From the NCBI RefSeq assembly GCF_004125265.1, contig NZ_RDTE01000003.1, forward strand, positions 8,246,001 to 8,310,000: a DNA stretch of 64,000 nucleotides, given 5' to 3'. Below are positions 15,479-24,363 of the stretch, one piece after another. The stretch comes from Streptomyces lydicus (GTDB lineage: Bacteria > Actinomycetota > Actinomycetes > Streptomycetales > Streptomycetaceae). The notes under the pieces are model-generated. The model saw nothing but the letters and a program-made list of their open reading frames with translations. It ran no database searches and had not been told where the DNA came from. The stretch's first letter is position 1. Every line of letters begins with the position of its first letter. The position numbers were made by a program, and so were the translations under genes.

Positions 15479-17260
15479 ATGCCTCGAATGACAGCCGCTC
15501 GTGCCGCGGTGGAGATCCTCAAGCGGGAGGGCGTGAGCCATGCCTTCGGAGTGCCGGGGGCCGCGATCAACCCCTTCTACGCGGCGCTCAAGGGCGCGGG
15601 CGGGATCGATCACACGCTGGCCCGCCATGTCGAGGGCGCCTCGCACATGGCCGAGGGGTACACCCGCACCCACCCGGGCAACATCGGCGTCTGCCTCGGC
15701 ACCTCCGGTCCGGCCGGCACGGATATGATCACCGGCCTCTACTCCGCGACCGGCGACTCGATCCCGATCCTCTGCATCACCGGCCAGGCGCCGACCGCGG
15801 TGATCCAGAAGGAGGACTTCCAGGCCGTCGACATCGCCGCGATCGCCAAGCCGGTCACCAAGGCCGCCACCACGGTCATGGAGGCCGCGCAGGTCCCCGG
15901 CGTCTTCCAGCAGGCCTTCCACCTGATGCGCTCCGGGCGGCCCGGCCCGGTCCTGATCGACCTGCCGATCGATGTGCAGCTGACGGAGATCGACTTCGAC
16001 CCCGAGACGTACGAGCCGCTGCCGGCCTTCAAACCGACCGCGACCCGCGCCCAGGTCGAGAAGGCCCTCGGGCTGCTGAGCGAGTCGCAGCGGCCGCTGA
16101 TCGTCGCCGGTGGCGGCATCATCAACGCCGACGCCCCCGAGCTGCTGGTCGAATTCGCCGAACTGACCGGCATCCCCGTCGTCCCCACCCTGATGGGCTG
16201 GGGAATCCTCGCCGACGACCACGAGCTCAACGCCGGGATGGTCGGCCTGCAGACCTCGCACCGCTACGGCAACGCGAACTTCCTGGAGTCCGACTTCGTC
16301 CTGGGCATCGGCAACCGCTGGGCCAACCGCCACACCGGCAAGCTCGATGTCTACACCCGGGGCCGGAAGTTCGTCCACGTCGACATCGAGCCGACCCAGA
16401 TCGGCAAGATCTTCGCCCCGGACTACGGCATCGCCTCGGACGCCAAGGCCGCGCTGGAGCTGTTCGTCGAGGTCGCGCGCGAACTCGGGGACGCGGGCGC
16501 GCTGCCGGACCGCTCCGCCTGGGCCGCCTCCACCCAGGTGCGCAAGGCCCGGTTGCAGCGCCGTACGCACTTCGACGACATCCCGATGAAACCGCAGCGC
16601 GTCTACGAGGAGATGAACAAGGCCTTCGGCCCGGAGACCCGCTACGTCACCACCATCGGCCTCTCCCAGATCGCCGGCGCGCAGATGCTGCACGTCTACA
16701 AGCCGCGTCACTGGATCAATTGCGGCCAGGCCGGCCCGCTCGGCTGGACCATCCCGGCCGCGCTGGGCGTGGCCACCGCGGACCCACAGACGCCGGTCGT
16801 CGCCCTCTCCGGCGACTACGACTTCCAGTTCATGCTCGAAGAGCTGGCCGTCGGCGCCCAGCACAGGATCCCTTATGTGCATGTCCTGGTGAACAACGCG
16901 TACCTGGGCCTGATCCGCCAGGCCCAGCGCAACCTCGACATCAATTTCCAGGTCAACCTGGAGTTCGAGAACATCAACGCCCCCGAGCTGGGCGTCTACG
17001 GCGTGGACCACATCAAGGTCGTCGAGGGTCTGGGCTGCAAGGCCCTCCGCGTCACCGACCCGAGCGAGTTGGGCGCCGCCTTCGAGGAAGCCAAGAAGCT
17101 GGCCGCCGAGCACCGTGTCCCGGTCGTGGTCGAGGCGATCCTCGAACGGATCACCAACATCTCGATGAGCGGCAGCGACATCGCCAGTGTCCAGGAGTGG
17201 GAGGACATCGCCACCGAGCCGGGCCATGCGCCCACCGCGATCAAGCCGCTCAAGGTCTGA
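15479..17260 (+). CDS. gcl: glyoxylate carboligase (tartronate-semialdehyde synthase)
   Basis: A 593-residue thiamine-diphosphate enzyme that condenses two glyoxylates to tartronate semialdehyde and CO2, linking purine/allantoin breakdown to central metabolism. The protein follows E. coli Gcl throughout, including FGVPGAAINPFY, CLGTSGPAGTDMITGLYS and the ThDP motif GDYDFQF to NNAYLG. The residue before the helix EGASHMAEGY is Val51: in Gcl this valine replaces the glutamate that activates ThDP in nearly all relatives, so it confirms the assignment. The ATG at 15479 follows GCAGGAG. No other glyoxylate genes (hyi, glxR) adjoin it. Confidence 0.97.
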   Translation: MPRMTAARAAVEILKREGVSHAFGVPGAAINPFYAALKGAGGIDHTLARHVEGASHMAEGYTRTHPGNIGVCLGTSGPAGTDMITGLYSATGDSIPILCITGQAPTAVIQKEDFQAVDIAAIAKPVTKAATTVMEAAQVPGVFQQAFHLMRSGRPGPVLIDLPIDVQLTEIDFDPETYEPLPAFKPTATRAQVEKALGLLSESQRPLIVAGGGIINADAPELLVEFAELTGIPVVPTLMGWGILADDHELNAGMVGLQTSHRYGNANFLESDFVLGIGNRWANRHTGKLDVYTRGRKFVHVDIEPTQIGKIFAPDYGIASDAKAALELFVEVARELGDAGALPDRSAWAASTQVRKARLQRRTHFDDIPMKPQRVYEEMNKAFGPETRYVTTIGLSQIAGAQMLHVYKPRHWINCGQAGPLGWTIPAALGVATADPQTPVVALSGDYDFQFMLEELAVGAQHRIPYVHVLVNNAYLGLIRQAQRNLDINFQVNLEFENINAPELGVYGVDHIKVVEGLGCKALRVTDPSELGAAFEEAKKLAAEHRVPVVVEAILERITNISMSGSDIASVQEWEDIATEPGHAPTAIKPLKV

Positions 17261-17303
17261 CACATGCCGCTCAAGGTCGGGCACGGGCCTGCCGCGCACC
17301 GGA

Positions 17304-17390
17304 GTCATGACTTCGGGCGCCACGACTACGGGCGCCACGACTTCGGGTGTCATGACTCCGGGTGTCATGACTACCGGCTCCGTGACTGCC
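17304..17390. repeat. 15-bp tandem repeat, 5.8 units
   Basis: Units such as GTCATGACTTCGGGC and GCCACGACTACGGGC repeat every 15 bp from 17304 to 17378 with a partial sixth copy. The array occupies the gap between convergent gcl and the P450 gene. No protein assignment is supported. Confidence 0.9.
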
Positions 17391-17418
17391 GCCCCGCGGT
17401 CACGGCGCCGGTCCGCTG

Positions 17419-18612
17419 TCACGGTCCGAGGACAACCGGGAGTCCGGCCGGCCCGTGCATCAGGCGGGTGCGACGCCACTCCAGTGCGTCCCAACTGTCC
17501 ACCGCCGGGCGGATGCCCGGGAAGCGCGTCAGCAGTACCTCGAAGGCGATACGGGCCTCGAGGCGGGCCAGCGGGGCACCGAGGCAGTGGTGCGGGCCGT
17601 GTCCGAACGAGAGATGACCGCCCGGGCGGTCGAGGCGTACCTCGTCCGGTGCGACGAACCGTGCGGGATCGCGATTGGCGGCTCCGGGGGACACCAGCAC
17701 CACCTCTCCCGCGCTGATCCGGGCGCCGCCGAGGTCGACGGGTTCGGTGGCGAAGCGGAAGGTCGCGAGCGTGATCGGGGAGTCGTGGCGCAGGAACTCC
17801 TCGACCGCGGCGGGGAGCAGACCGGGATCGGCCCGGAGGCGGGAGCGGAGCGCGTCGTCCTGGAGCAGGGCCACCATGCCGTTGCCGATGAGATGGGTGG
17901 TGGTCTCGTGACCCGCGACCACCAACAGTACGGCCAGGGAGACGAGTTCGGCTTCGGACAGCCGGTCGGCTTCGTCCCGGGCGGCGATCAGGCCGCTGAG
18001 GACGTCGTCCCCCAGGTTTTCGCGCCGGGCCGCGATCAGCCGCGTCATGTAGTCGCTGAGGGCGTGTGACGCGCGGTCCACGGTGTCCGGGGCCGCCGCG
18101 GCGAACAGGTCATGGGACCAGCGCCGGACCGCCGCACGGTCCGGCTCCGGCACATCCAGCAGCTCGCTGATCACCGTGATCGGCAGCGGCTCGGCGAACT
18201 CCTCGACGAGGTCGGCCGACCCACGCGTGGCCAGTGCGTCGGCCAGCTCCTCTGCGATCGCCCGGATACGGGGCTCCAGCCGTGCCACGGCCGCTGGAGT
18301 GAAGGCCTTCATCGCCAGCCTCCGCAGCCGGCCGTGGTGCGGCGGGTCGGTGGCGAGCATGGTGCGGCTGACGGCGGGGGCCAGTCGGCGGTTGCCGGGC
18401 CGGTCGGCGAAGTAGCGGGCGGTGTCCTTCGACAGCCGGGCATCCGCCAGCGCCGCCCTGGCCTCCGCCCAGCCGGTGACGACCCAGGTCGTACGGCCGT
18501 TGCCGGTACGCACCCGCTGTACCGGGCCGCGCGCCCGCAGGGCGGCGAGCAGCGGATACGGATCCCGGGAGAACTCGGCTGAGTCCAGGGGGTTGTTCAC
18601 GGTCGGCCTCAT
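17419..18612 (-). CDS. cytochrome P450
   Basis: A 397-residue soluble bacterial P450 monooxygenase. The I-helix motif AGHETTTH, the K-helix EEFLRHD (E-X2-R) and the heme loop FGHGPHHCLG with the cysteine ligand Cys343 are all intact, as is the LATDPPHHGRLRR C-helix segment. The start at 18612 is chosen by the usual N-terminal length; its ribosome site is weak, and an in-frame ATG at 18675 is possible. No ferredoxin or reductase gene is adjacent. The substrate is unknown; the AfsA locus lies 3 kb away, and P450s take part in some butenolide signal pathways, but nothing here links them directly. Confidence 0.92.
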   Translation of the reverse strand: MRPTVNNPLDSAEFSRDPYPLLAALRARGPVQRVRTGNGRTTWVVTGWAEARAALADARLSKDTARYFADRPGNRRLAPAVSRTMLATDPPHHGRLRRLAMKAFTPAAVARLEPRIRAIAEELADALATRGSADLVEEFAEPLPITVISELLDVPEPDRAAVRRWSHDLFAAAAPDTVDRASHALSDYMTRLIAARRENLGDDVLSGLIAARDEADRLSEAELVSLAVLLVVAGHETTTHLIGNGMVALLQDDALRSRLRADPGLLPAAVEEFLRHDSPITLATFRFATEPVDLGGARISAGEVVLVSPGAANRDPARFVAPDEVRLDRPGGHLSFGHGPHHCLGAPLARLEARIAFEVLLTRFPGIRPAVDSWDALEWRRTRLMHGPAGLPVVLGP

Positions 18613-18775
18613 GATTCCGTCGGGGAGGCCGGGTTCCGGGGCGCTGTGGAGCGGCCTCCTCGCGGTCCCGGGCACCGGCCGGCCTGGTACATGCTCGCAG
18701 CTTGCAGGGACAGGGGATGCTGCTCATGGCGGCTGCCGACGTGCGCGAGCAGAAAGCCCGGCGCACGCTGGAGGC

Positions 18776-19003
18776 ATGTCCGAGCACCCGCCTGTCATCG
18801 TGCACCCGCCGACCCCCTCCGGTGGCCGACGGGTGACCGTACGTGGGCAGATCGTGGGCCTGGCCCACGGCCGTGGTGATGTCGCCGAATTCCTCCGCCG
18901 TGCGGGTGTCGCCGGCCCGGCCGAGGACATCGCGCTGGACGACCCCCGGCTCGTCGAATGGCGCGGCGGCTCGCTGGACGACTGGCCGATGCCGCCGGCC
19001 TGA
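18776..19003 (+). CDS. small conserved-looking hypothetical protein
   Basis: A 75-residue acidic protein with no membrane segment. It reads VTVRGQIVGLAHGRGDVAEFLRR, then an acidic stretch and LVEWRGGSLDDWP at the end. Codon use fits a real gene. I recall similar small proteins in other Streptomyces genomes but know no function. GGAGG sits only one base before the ATG, so a later GTG (18799 or 18833) could be the true start. It precedes the ada-alkA gene by 81 bp on the same strand. Confidence 0.65.
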   Translation: MSEHPPVIVHPPTPSGGRRVTVRGQIVGLAHGRGDVAEFLRRAGVAGPAEDIALDDPRLVEWRGGSLDDWPMPPA

Positions 19004-19084
19004 CCGGGGCCAGCCGCCAGGCCCGAACGCGCCGTCCGATTTCCGCCAGCACCGCCGCCCGACCTGCGGCACAGTGGACCTGTG

Positions 19085-20605
19085 ATGAGCGAGGACAGCA
19101 GGTACGAGGCGGTGCGCAGCAGGGACGCCAGATTCGACGGCGCCTTCTTCTTCGCGGTGTCCACGACCGGGATCTACTGCCGGCCGAGCTGCCCCGCCAC
19201 CACGCCCCGACGGCACAACGTCGCCTTCTTCCCGACCGCCGCGGCCGCCCAGGGCTCGGGCTTCCGGGCGTGCCGCCGCTGCCGCCCCGACGCGGTGCCC
19301 GGCTCCGCCGAGTGGAATGCCCGCGCCGATGTCGTCGGGCGGGCGATGCGGCTGATCGGCGACGGTGTGGTGGACCGGGAGGGGGTCACCGGGCTGGCGG
19401 CCCGGCTCGGGTACAGCGCCCGGCAGGTGCAGCGGCAGCTGAATGCCGAGCTCGGCGCCGGCCCGGTGGCACTCGCGCGGGCGCAGCGCGCCCACACCGC
19501 GCGGGTTCTGCTGCAGACCACCGGCCTGCGGGCCGCCGAGATCGCGTTCGCCGCCGGGTTCGCCAGCGTGCGCCAGTTCAACGACACCATCAAGGAGATC
19601 TACGCGCTCACGCCGGGCGAGCTGCGGGCCGGCCGCCCCGGGAAAGCGGCCCGAGGCGCCCCGGTGCCGTCGCACGCTGCGCCCGGGGTGCTGCCGCTGC
19701 GGCTGGCCTTCCGGGGCCCGTACGCGGCACCGCAGCTCTTCGACCACCTCCAGCGGCGCGCGATCACCGGTATCGAGGAGGTCAGCGGCGAGCCCGGCGC
19801 CCGCACCTACCGGCGCACCCTGCGGCTGCCGCACGGCACCGGTATCGCCGAGGTCGACGAGGCGACCGGAGACGGCTGGCTGAACTGCCGGCTGCGCCTC
19901 ACCGAACTGCGCGACCTCACCACCGCGGGGCAGCGGGTGCGGCGCCTCTTCGACCTGGACGCGGACCCGTACGCGGTCGCCGAGCGGCTCGGTGAAGACC
20001 CCGTCCTGGCACGGCTGGTGGACCGGCATCCCGGACTGCGGTCTCCGGGGGCCGCCGACCCGGACGAGCTGGCGGTCCGCGCCGTGCTCGGCCGGCAGGT
20101 CTCGGTCGCGGCCGGACGCGCTCTCGGTGACGCGCTGGTCGCCGCGTACGGCGAACCCCTGCCGGAGCCGTCCGGAACGCTCACCCACCTCTTCCCCCGC
20201 GCCGACGATCTGGCACAGGCCTCGCTCGCGGAGATCGGCATGCCCGGATCGCGGCGGACGGCCCTGCGCACCCTCGGCGCCGCGCTCGCCGACGGCACCG
20301 TCGTGCTGGACGCCGGAGCCGACCGGGACGAAGCCGAACGGGCGCTGCTCGGCCTGCGCGGCATCGGCCCGTGGACCGCGGGCTACATCCGGATGCGCGC
20401 CCTCGGGGACCCCGATGTGCTGCTCACCGGCGATGCGGCCGTACTGGCCGGGATGCGCCGGGCCGGAGTCCCGACGGACAGTGTGGCCGCGCGGTCGGAC
20501 GACTGGCGCCCCTGGCGCTCGTACGCTCTGCACCACTTCTGGAACGTGCCGGTCGCCGGACCGGCGCACCCCCACCCCTCCACCACGGAAAGCACCGGAC
20601 CATGA
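19085..20605 (+). CDS. Ada-AlkA fusion: methyl-sensor/AraC regulator and 3-methyladenine DNA glycosylase
   Basis: A 506-residue three-part protein. Residues 1-75 are an Ada N-terminal zinc domain with Cys32, Cys36 (YCRPSC) and Cys63, Cys66 (CRRC); Cys32 corresponds to the methylphosphotriester acceptor. Residues 80-185 are an AraC-type double helix-turn-helix (LGYSARQVQRQL, FASVRQFNDTIKE). Residues 190-490 are an AlkA-type HhH glycosylase with LRGIGPWTAGYIRMRAL and a following LLTGD aspartate. It therefore joins sensing, transcriptional activation and base excision in one chain. Its stop overlaps the ogt start (ATGA), so the two are translated together. GTG at 19082 is an alternative start. 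Confidence 0.93.
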   Translation: MSEDSRYEAVRSRDARFDGAFFFAVSTTGIYCRPSCPATTPRRHNVAFFPTAAAAQGSGFRACRRCRPDAVPGSAEWNARADVVGRAMRLIGDGVVDREGVTGLAARLGYSARQVQRQLNAELGAGPVALARAQRAHTARVLLQTTGLRAAEIAFAAGFASVRQFNDTIKEIYALTPGELRAGRPGKAARGAPVPSHAAPGVLPLRLAFRGPYAAPQLFDHLQRRAITGIEEVSGEPGARTYRRTLRLPHGTGIAEVDEATGDGWLNCRLRLTELRDLTTAGQRVRRLFDLDADPYAVAERLGEDPVLARLVDRHPGLRSPGAADPDELAVRAVLGRQVSVAAGRALGDALVAAYGEPLPEPSGTLTHLFPRADDLAQASLAEIGMPGSRRTALRTLGAALADGTVVLDAGADRDEAERALLGLRGIGPWTAGYIRMRALGDPDVLLTGDAAVLAGMRRAGVPTDSVAARSDDWRPWRSYALHHFWNVPVAGPAHPHPSTTESTGP

Positions 20606-21114
20606 CGCTCTACACCACCCTCGACAGCCCGCTGGGCGAACTCCTGCTGGTCGGCGAGGAATCAGCCGCCGCACCCGGCGGCACCGCGCTCGCCTCGCTC
20701 AGCGTGCCCGGCCAGAAGGGCGGCGCGACCGTACAGGACGGCTGGACCTACGACCCGGACGCCTTCGCCGAGATCGCCCGTCAGCTCCGCGCCTACTTCG
20801 ACGGCGAGCTGACCCGCTTCGCCCTCACCTTCGCCGACACCCGGGGCACCGACTTCCAGCGGCGCGTGTGGCGGGCCCTGGAGGCCGTTCCGTACGGGAC
20901 CACGACCACGTACGGGGCCATCGCGGCCGGGATCGGCGCGGCGCGGGGCGCGGTGCGTGCCGTCGGCACGGCGATCGGCGCGAATCCGCTGCTCGTCGTC
21001 CGGCCCTGCCACCGAGTGATCGCCGCCGATGGATCCCTGTCGGGATACGCGGGCGGGCCCGTACGCAAGCGGCAGCTCCTCGGCATCGAGGGGGCCGGTC
21101 CGGACGCCGGCTGA
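20602..21114 (+). CDS. ogt: methylated-DNA--[protein]-cysteine S-methyltransferase
   Basis: A 170-residue suicide repair protein that takes methyl groups from O6-methylguanine. The active-site segment VVRPCHRVI holds the acceptor Cys136, followed by GSLSGYAGG; the recognition-helix region FQRRVWRALEAVPYGTTTTYG is present. It is the single-domain Ogt form, complementing the Ada domain upstream which lacks an O6-methyltransferase part. The ATG overlaps the TGA of the ada-alkA gene by four bases, so the pair forms an alkylation-repair operon likely induced by methylated Ada domain. Confidence 0.95.
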   Translation: MTLYTTLDSPLGELLLVGEESAAAPGGTALASLSVPGQKGGATVQDGWTYDPDAFAEIARQLRAYFDGELTRFALTFADTRGTDFQRRVWRALEAVPYGTTTTYGAIAAGIGAARGAVRAVGTAIGANPLLVVRPCHRVIAADGSLSGYAGGPVRKRQLLGIEGAGPDAG

Positions 21115-21135
21115 CGGTACCCGCACCGACGAAGG

Positions 21136-21900
21136 TCAGAGCATCGAGCCGCCCGTGACGTCGAAGCGCTGGCCGGTGATCCAACGGGAGGCGTCGGAGG
21201 CCAGGAACGCGGCGACGTCCGCGATGTCGGAGGGGCGGCCGATACGGTTGAAGACGGAGTAGGCCGCCATCGCGGCCCGCCCCTCAGGTGTCGCCCTCCG
21301 CGCCGCCGTCACATCGGTTTCGACCCAGCCGGGGGCGACGGTGTTCACCGTGATCCCGCGTGCGCCGACGTCCTTGGCGAGGGTGTGGGTGAGCGTTTCC
21401 AGGGCGCCCTTGGCGACGCTGTAGGCGATCTGCGACGGGTGTGCCGTACTCGTCACCGCCGATGAGATGTTGATGATGCGTCCGCCGTCCCGCATCCGTC
21501 GCAGACCGTGCTGGATGAGGAAGAACGGGGCCCTGATGTTGACGGCGAGGGTGCGGTCGAACTCCTCGTAGGTGACCGCGTCGATGTGCCCGGGGAAGTT
21601 CTGCGCGGCGTTGTTGACGAGAATGTCGAGGCCGGGCTGCGCGCCGGAGGCGACGAGTTCGGCGTCGAAGGCGGCGAAGAGGGCTTCGGCGTCGCCGGGG
21701 ACTCCCAGTTCCGCGCCGACCATGAATGCCCGGCCGCCCGTACGCGTGATGCTTTCGACCGTTTCCTTGGCAGCGAGGTCATTGCTGCCGTAATGGACGG
21801 CGATCAGCGCACCGTCCGCCGCGAGGCGCTGGGCGATGCCCCGGCCGATGCCGCGGCTGGATCCCGTCACCAGCGCGGTCTTCCCCTTGAGGTCACCCAT
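21136..21900 (-). CDS. SDR-family oxidoreductase (possible butyrolactone 6-keto reductase)
   Basis: A 254-residue classical short-chain dehydrogenase: cofactor loop TGSSRGIGRG, NNAAQ, the catalytic Ser in NISSA and YSVAK, and the C-terminal WITGQRFDVTGG. The start ATG at 21900 follows AGGAACG. It is downstream of the AfsA homologue on the same strand with a 209-bp gap. In Streptomyces signalling loci an SDR such as BarS1 reduces the C6 ketone of the butyrolactone precursor, so that role is plausible here; it is inference from position. It could equally be an unrelated ketoreductase. It converges with ogt, only 21 bp away. Confidence 0.85.
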   Translation of the reverse strand: MGDLKGKTALVTGSSRGIGRGIAQRLAADGALIAVHYGSNDLAAKETVESITRTGGRAFMVGAELGVPGDAEALFAAFDAELVASGAQPGLDILVNNAAQNFPGHIDAVTYEEFDRTLAVNIRAPFFLIQHGLRRMRDGGRIINISSAVTSTAHPSQIAYSVAKGALETLTHTLAKDVGARGITVNTVAPGWVETDVTAARRATPEGRAAMAAYSVFNRIGRPSDIADVAAFLASDASRWITGQRFDVTGGSML

Positions 21901-22109
21901 GATCGTTCCTGGCCTTCCGTTCACCTGTGGTGGCGTGCCGCCGCCGGTTGCTTTCCCCGCTGGTGGGGCACCCGGGGAGCCCGATGCCCCATGCCCCATG
22001 CCTCAAGAGCCGTTGCCACGCGCGACAGACGCCTCGTAGGCCGCGCGGCCCGGTGGTTCGTGCAGTGCGGAGTCCCTGTCGAGAGCGCTATGGCCCGTGC
22101 GGTGTGCGC

Positions 22110-23093
22110 TCAGTGCCGGGCGTCCAGTGCGGTCAGGGTGGAGACGAACACCGGCTTGCCCTCCTGGCAGCCGGTGACCTGGACCGTTGTGGTGGAGGGG
22201 AGCGCGGAAGGGACGTGCCGGGCCGCGAGGGTGCAGGGGACGCCGTGCTCGGCGTAGCGGTGGAATTCGGTGCCGAAGGCGTACGGCACGAAGATCCGGG
22301 GCGCGGTCAGCGCCCGGGCGGCCTGCTGTGCGGCGTCGAGCAGCAGCATTCCGGGAATGTGGTCGTTCGCCGGATTCACCATCGCGCCATGCCCGGGCGC
22401 GATGCGCAGTTCCCATCGGCCGGATCCGTCGGTCGGGGACAGCAGGACATCGCTGTCCATGGCGCTGCCGGTCAGCTGGTGCGGGACGGGTACGGGCAGT
22501 GGGTCCAGGGTGCGGCGTGCGGCCAGCCGTTCGCCACGGATCCGGCGGTAGACGGCAGGGGAGGTGACGGTGACGTCGGAATGGCCTGTAGCGACGATCC
22601 GGCCGGCCTTGCGGAGGGTCATGGCGAAGTGGCCGCTGGACAGCGTGCCGCCCCGAAGGCGCATCCGGCTGCAGGTGACGTCGATGGTCAGCCGGGTGGG
22701 TCCGCGGCCAACGGCCAGGTGCTCGGGATGAGTTGTGTACACCAGGTTGCCGAGGATGAAGTGGTGGCCGACGGGTACGCCGAGTTCGGTGTGGCACAGG
22801 AGCAGCCCCGCCTGGCGGATGGTCTCGCCGGTGAGGATGAGGTGGTGGCGGCCGTGCGTCGGAGTGAAGTACCCGTGGTCGTGCGGCCACTGGGCGGTCA
22901 GCGTGAAGCGGGAGTCGTCCAGCCGGTGCCATGACGTGACCAGAATGTCGTCGACAATGGGCCGGTGGACGAACTCCTGGGGGACACAGGGGGCGTGGTG
23001 ACGTCCGGGGGGCGTGCGGTGGTTCCCCTCCGAGTGCGTCTGATGTGGAGCCCTGGGCTGAACCGTGCCGCTGACGTGCATCGTGTCGCTCAT
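22110..23093 (-). CDS. AfsA/ScbA-type gamma-butyrolactone biosynthesis protein
   Basis: A 327-residue protein with two AfsA-type hotdog repeats. The first contains PHDHGYFTPTHGRHHLILTG and GETIRQAG, the second NPANDHIPGMLLLDAAQQAA, the most diagnostic AfsA stretch. AfsA couples a beta-ketoacyl chain to dihydroxyacetone phosphate as the first step of gamma-butyrolactone signal synthesis. The first 40 residues are His/Pro-rich and probably unstructured. It is divergent from an ArpA/ScbR-like receptor, the standard layout of these loci, and its promoter is covered by an ARE-like sequence. The product chemistry (A-factor, SCB, VB type) is not deducible. Confidence 0.93.
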   Translation of the reverse strand: MSDTMHVSGTVQPRAPHQTHSEGNHRTPPGRHHAPCVPQEFVHRPIVDDILVTSWHRLDDSRFTLTAQWPHDHGYFTPTHGRHHLILTGETIRQAGLLLCHTELGVPVGHHFILGNLVYTTHPEHLAVGRGPTRLTIDVTCSRMRLRGGTLSSGHFAMTLRKAGRIVATGHSDVTVTSPAVYRRIRGERLAARRTLDPLPVPVPHQLTGSAMDSDVLLSPTDGSGRWELRIAPGHGAMVNPANDHIPGMLLLDAAQQAARALTAPRIFVPYAFGTEFHRYAEHGVPCTLAARHVPSALPSTTTVQVTGCQEGKPVFVSTLTALDARH

Positions 23094-23136
23094 GAGTGCC
23101 CCCAGGCGTCTCTAAGGGAAGAGGTGCATCGCTGAT

Positions 23137-23166
23137 AAGATACGTACCATCCGGTTTTGTTTTCAA
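23137..23166 (-). promoter_or_regulatory. afsA promoter overlapped by an ARE-like receptor site
   Basis: On the minus strand TTGAAA (23166-23161) and TATCTT (23142-23137) are 18 bp apart, forming a promoter for the afsA homologue. The bases between them, AAACCGGATGGTACGTATC, resemble the autoregulatory element bound by ArpA/ScbR receptors (AACC / GGTNNGTAT half-sites). Receptor binding here would block afsA transcription directly. Confidence 0.7.
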
Positions 23167-23265
23167 CGCCGGGCGTCGAATTGCCGCAAACGGCTGACCC
23201 AGGGGGGAATTGAGCGGTAGCTAACTGATGCGAACATGGAGCACACGAGAGACAGGAGGCGTCCT

Positions 23266-23940
23266 GTGGCCCAACAGGACCGCGCGATCCGGACCCGGCG
23301 ACTGATTCTGGAGGCTGCCGCCGCGGTCTTTGACGACCTCGGCTACGACCGCGCAACCATCGCCGAAGTCCTCGACCGCGCAGGCGTCACCAAGGGCGCC
23401 TTGTACTTCCACTTCGCCTCCAAGGAACAGCTCGCGCTGGCGGTGCTCGATGAGCACGTACTGGACATCGCCGTCGAGCCGCAGAAGATCAAGTTGCAGG
23501 AGTTCGTCGACGCGGGCCAGGTGCTGGCGTACCGGCTGCGCAGTGACCCGATCCAGCGCGGGGCGGCGCGGCTGGCGGTCGAACAGGGCTCCAATCACCT
23601 CGACCGCAAGCAGTCGATGCTCTCGTGGAGCGTGTTCGTGGAGGGGCTGCTGAACGAGGCGAAGGGCCGCGGTGAAGTGCTGGAGAGCATCGTCGTGCGG
23701 GAGACCGCGGAGCTCTACGTCGGCGCCTTCGCCGGGTTGCAGATGATGTCCCATGCCTTCACCAACCGGGCCGATCTCAGCCGCCGGCTGACCGTCTTCT
23801 TCGAGCACACCCTCCCGAGCGTTGCGGTTCCGGCCGTCCTCGCCAAGCTCAAGCTGGATTCCGAGCGCGGCGCACAACTCGATGCCGCCCTGCAGGGGAC
23901 GGCGTCGGCCAACGCCGGGACCGGCGCCGCGGCGAGCTGA
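23266..23940 (+). CDS. gamma-butyrolactone receptor (ArpA/ScbR type TetR regulator)
   Basis: A 224-residue TetR protein of the butyrolactone-receptor class. The HTH region reads AAAAVFDDLGYDRATIAEV, DRAGVTKGALYFHFASKEQL, nearly the receptor consensus, and the ligand domain retains SWSVFVEGLL with the conserved tryptophan. GTG at 23266 is preferred because AGGAGG lies six bases before it; the ATG at 23236 has none. Divergent from the AfsA homologue, it should bind the ARE between them and release on binding the lactone. Whether it is a true receptor or a pseudo-receptor (ScbR2 type) cannot be fully settled from sequence. Confidence 0.93.
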   Translation: MAQQDRAIRTRRLILEAAAAVFDDLGYDRATIAEVLDRAGVTKGALYFHFASKEQLALAVLDEHVLDIAVEPQKIKLQEFVDAGQVLAYRLRSDPIQRGAARLAVEQGSNHLDRKQSMLSWSVFVEGLLNEAKGRGEVLESIVVRETAELYVGAFAGLQMMSHAFTNRADLSRRLTVFFEHTLPSVAVPAVLAKLKLDSERGAQLDAALQGTASANAGTGAAAS

Positions 23941-24363
23941 CCCCGGCGCCTTTGGGCGGGTGGCTCGCGGCGTCCGGCAGCGGGTGGCCGGTGATGGCCT
24001 GTGGCCTCTGCCGGACGGCATTGTCAGTGGTGTGCTGTTCACTGGGACTCGGTGGGTTCAGCGGAGTCCGCGTGTCGACGGCAAGTCCGGGGGAGGCCCG
24101 ATGAACGGGGCGAGGGGGAGTCAGGGGCGGGGCGGAGTGAGGCAGATCACGCCCGCCGGGGAGCGAAGGCGGCCGGTGTCGCGGAATAGACCCCCGCAAT
24201 AAAACGTTCGGCATGCACGTATCCATGGCCTGATCATGCCGATGCCGGGGGAGACGCCCCAGCCCCTCGAACGCTGCCGCTCACCCCTGCTCCGCCGCTC
24301 TCACCGCCTGCTCACCCCCCACTCCCACCGCCGCTCACCTCTGCCGCCCTGGAGGCCGCCCGC
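23941..24363. other. gap between receptor gene and MFS gene
   Basis: No gene is visible. An AT-richer stretch at 24198-24226 (AATAAAACGTTCGG then CATGCACGTATCC) shares pieces with the afsA-promoter ARE, notably AAAAC and ACGTATC, and lies about 140 bp before the MFS start. It may hold a promoter or a second receptor site. Confidence 0.35.

Noticed and set aside
15326..17494. 722-codon minus-strand frame opposite gcl
   Set aside because: Shadow of glyoxylate carboligase, which matches its family end to end.
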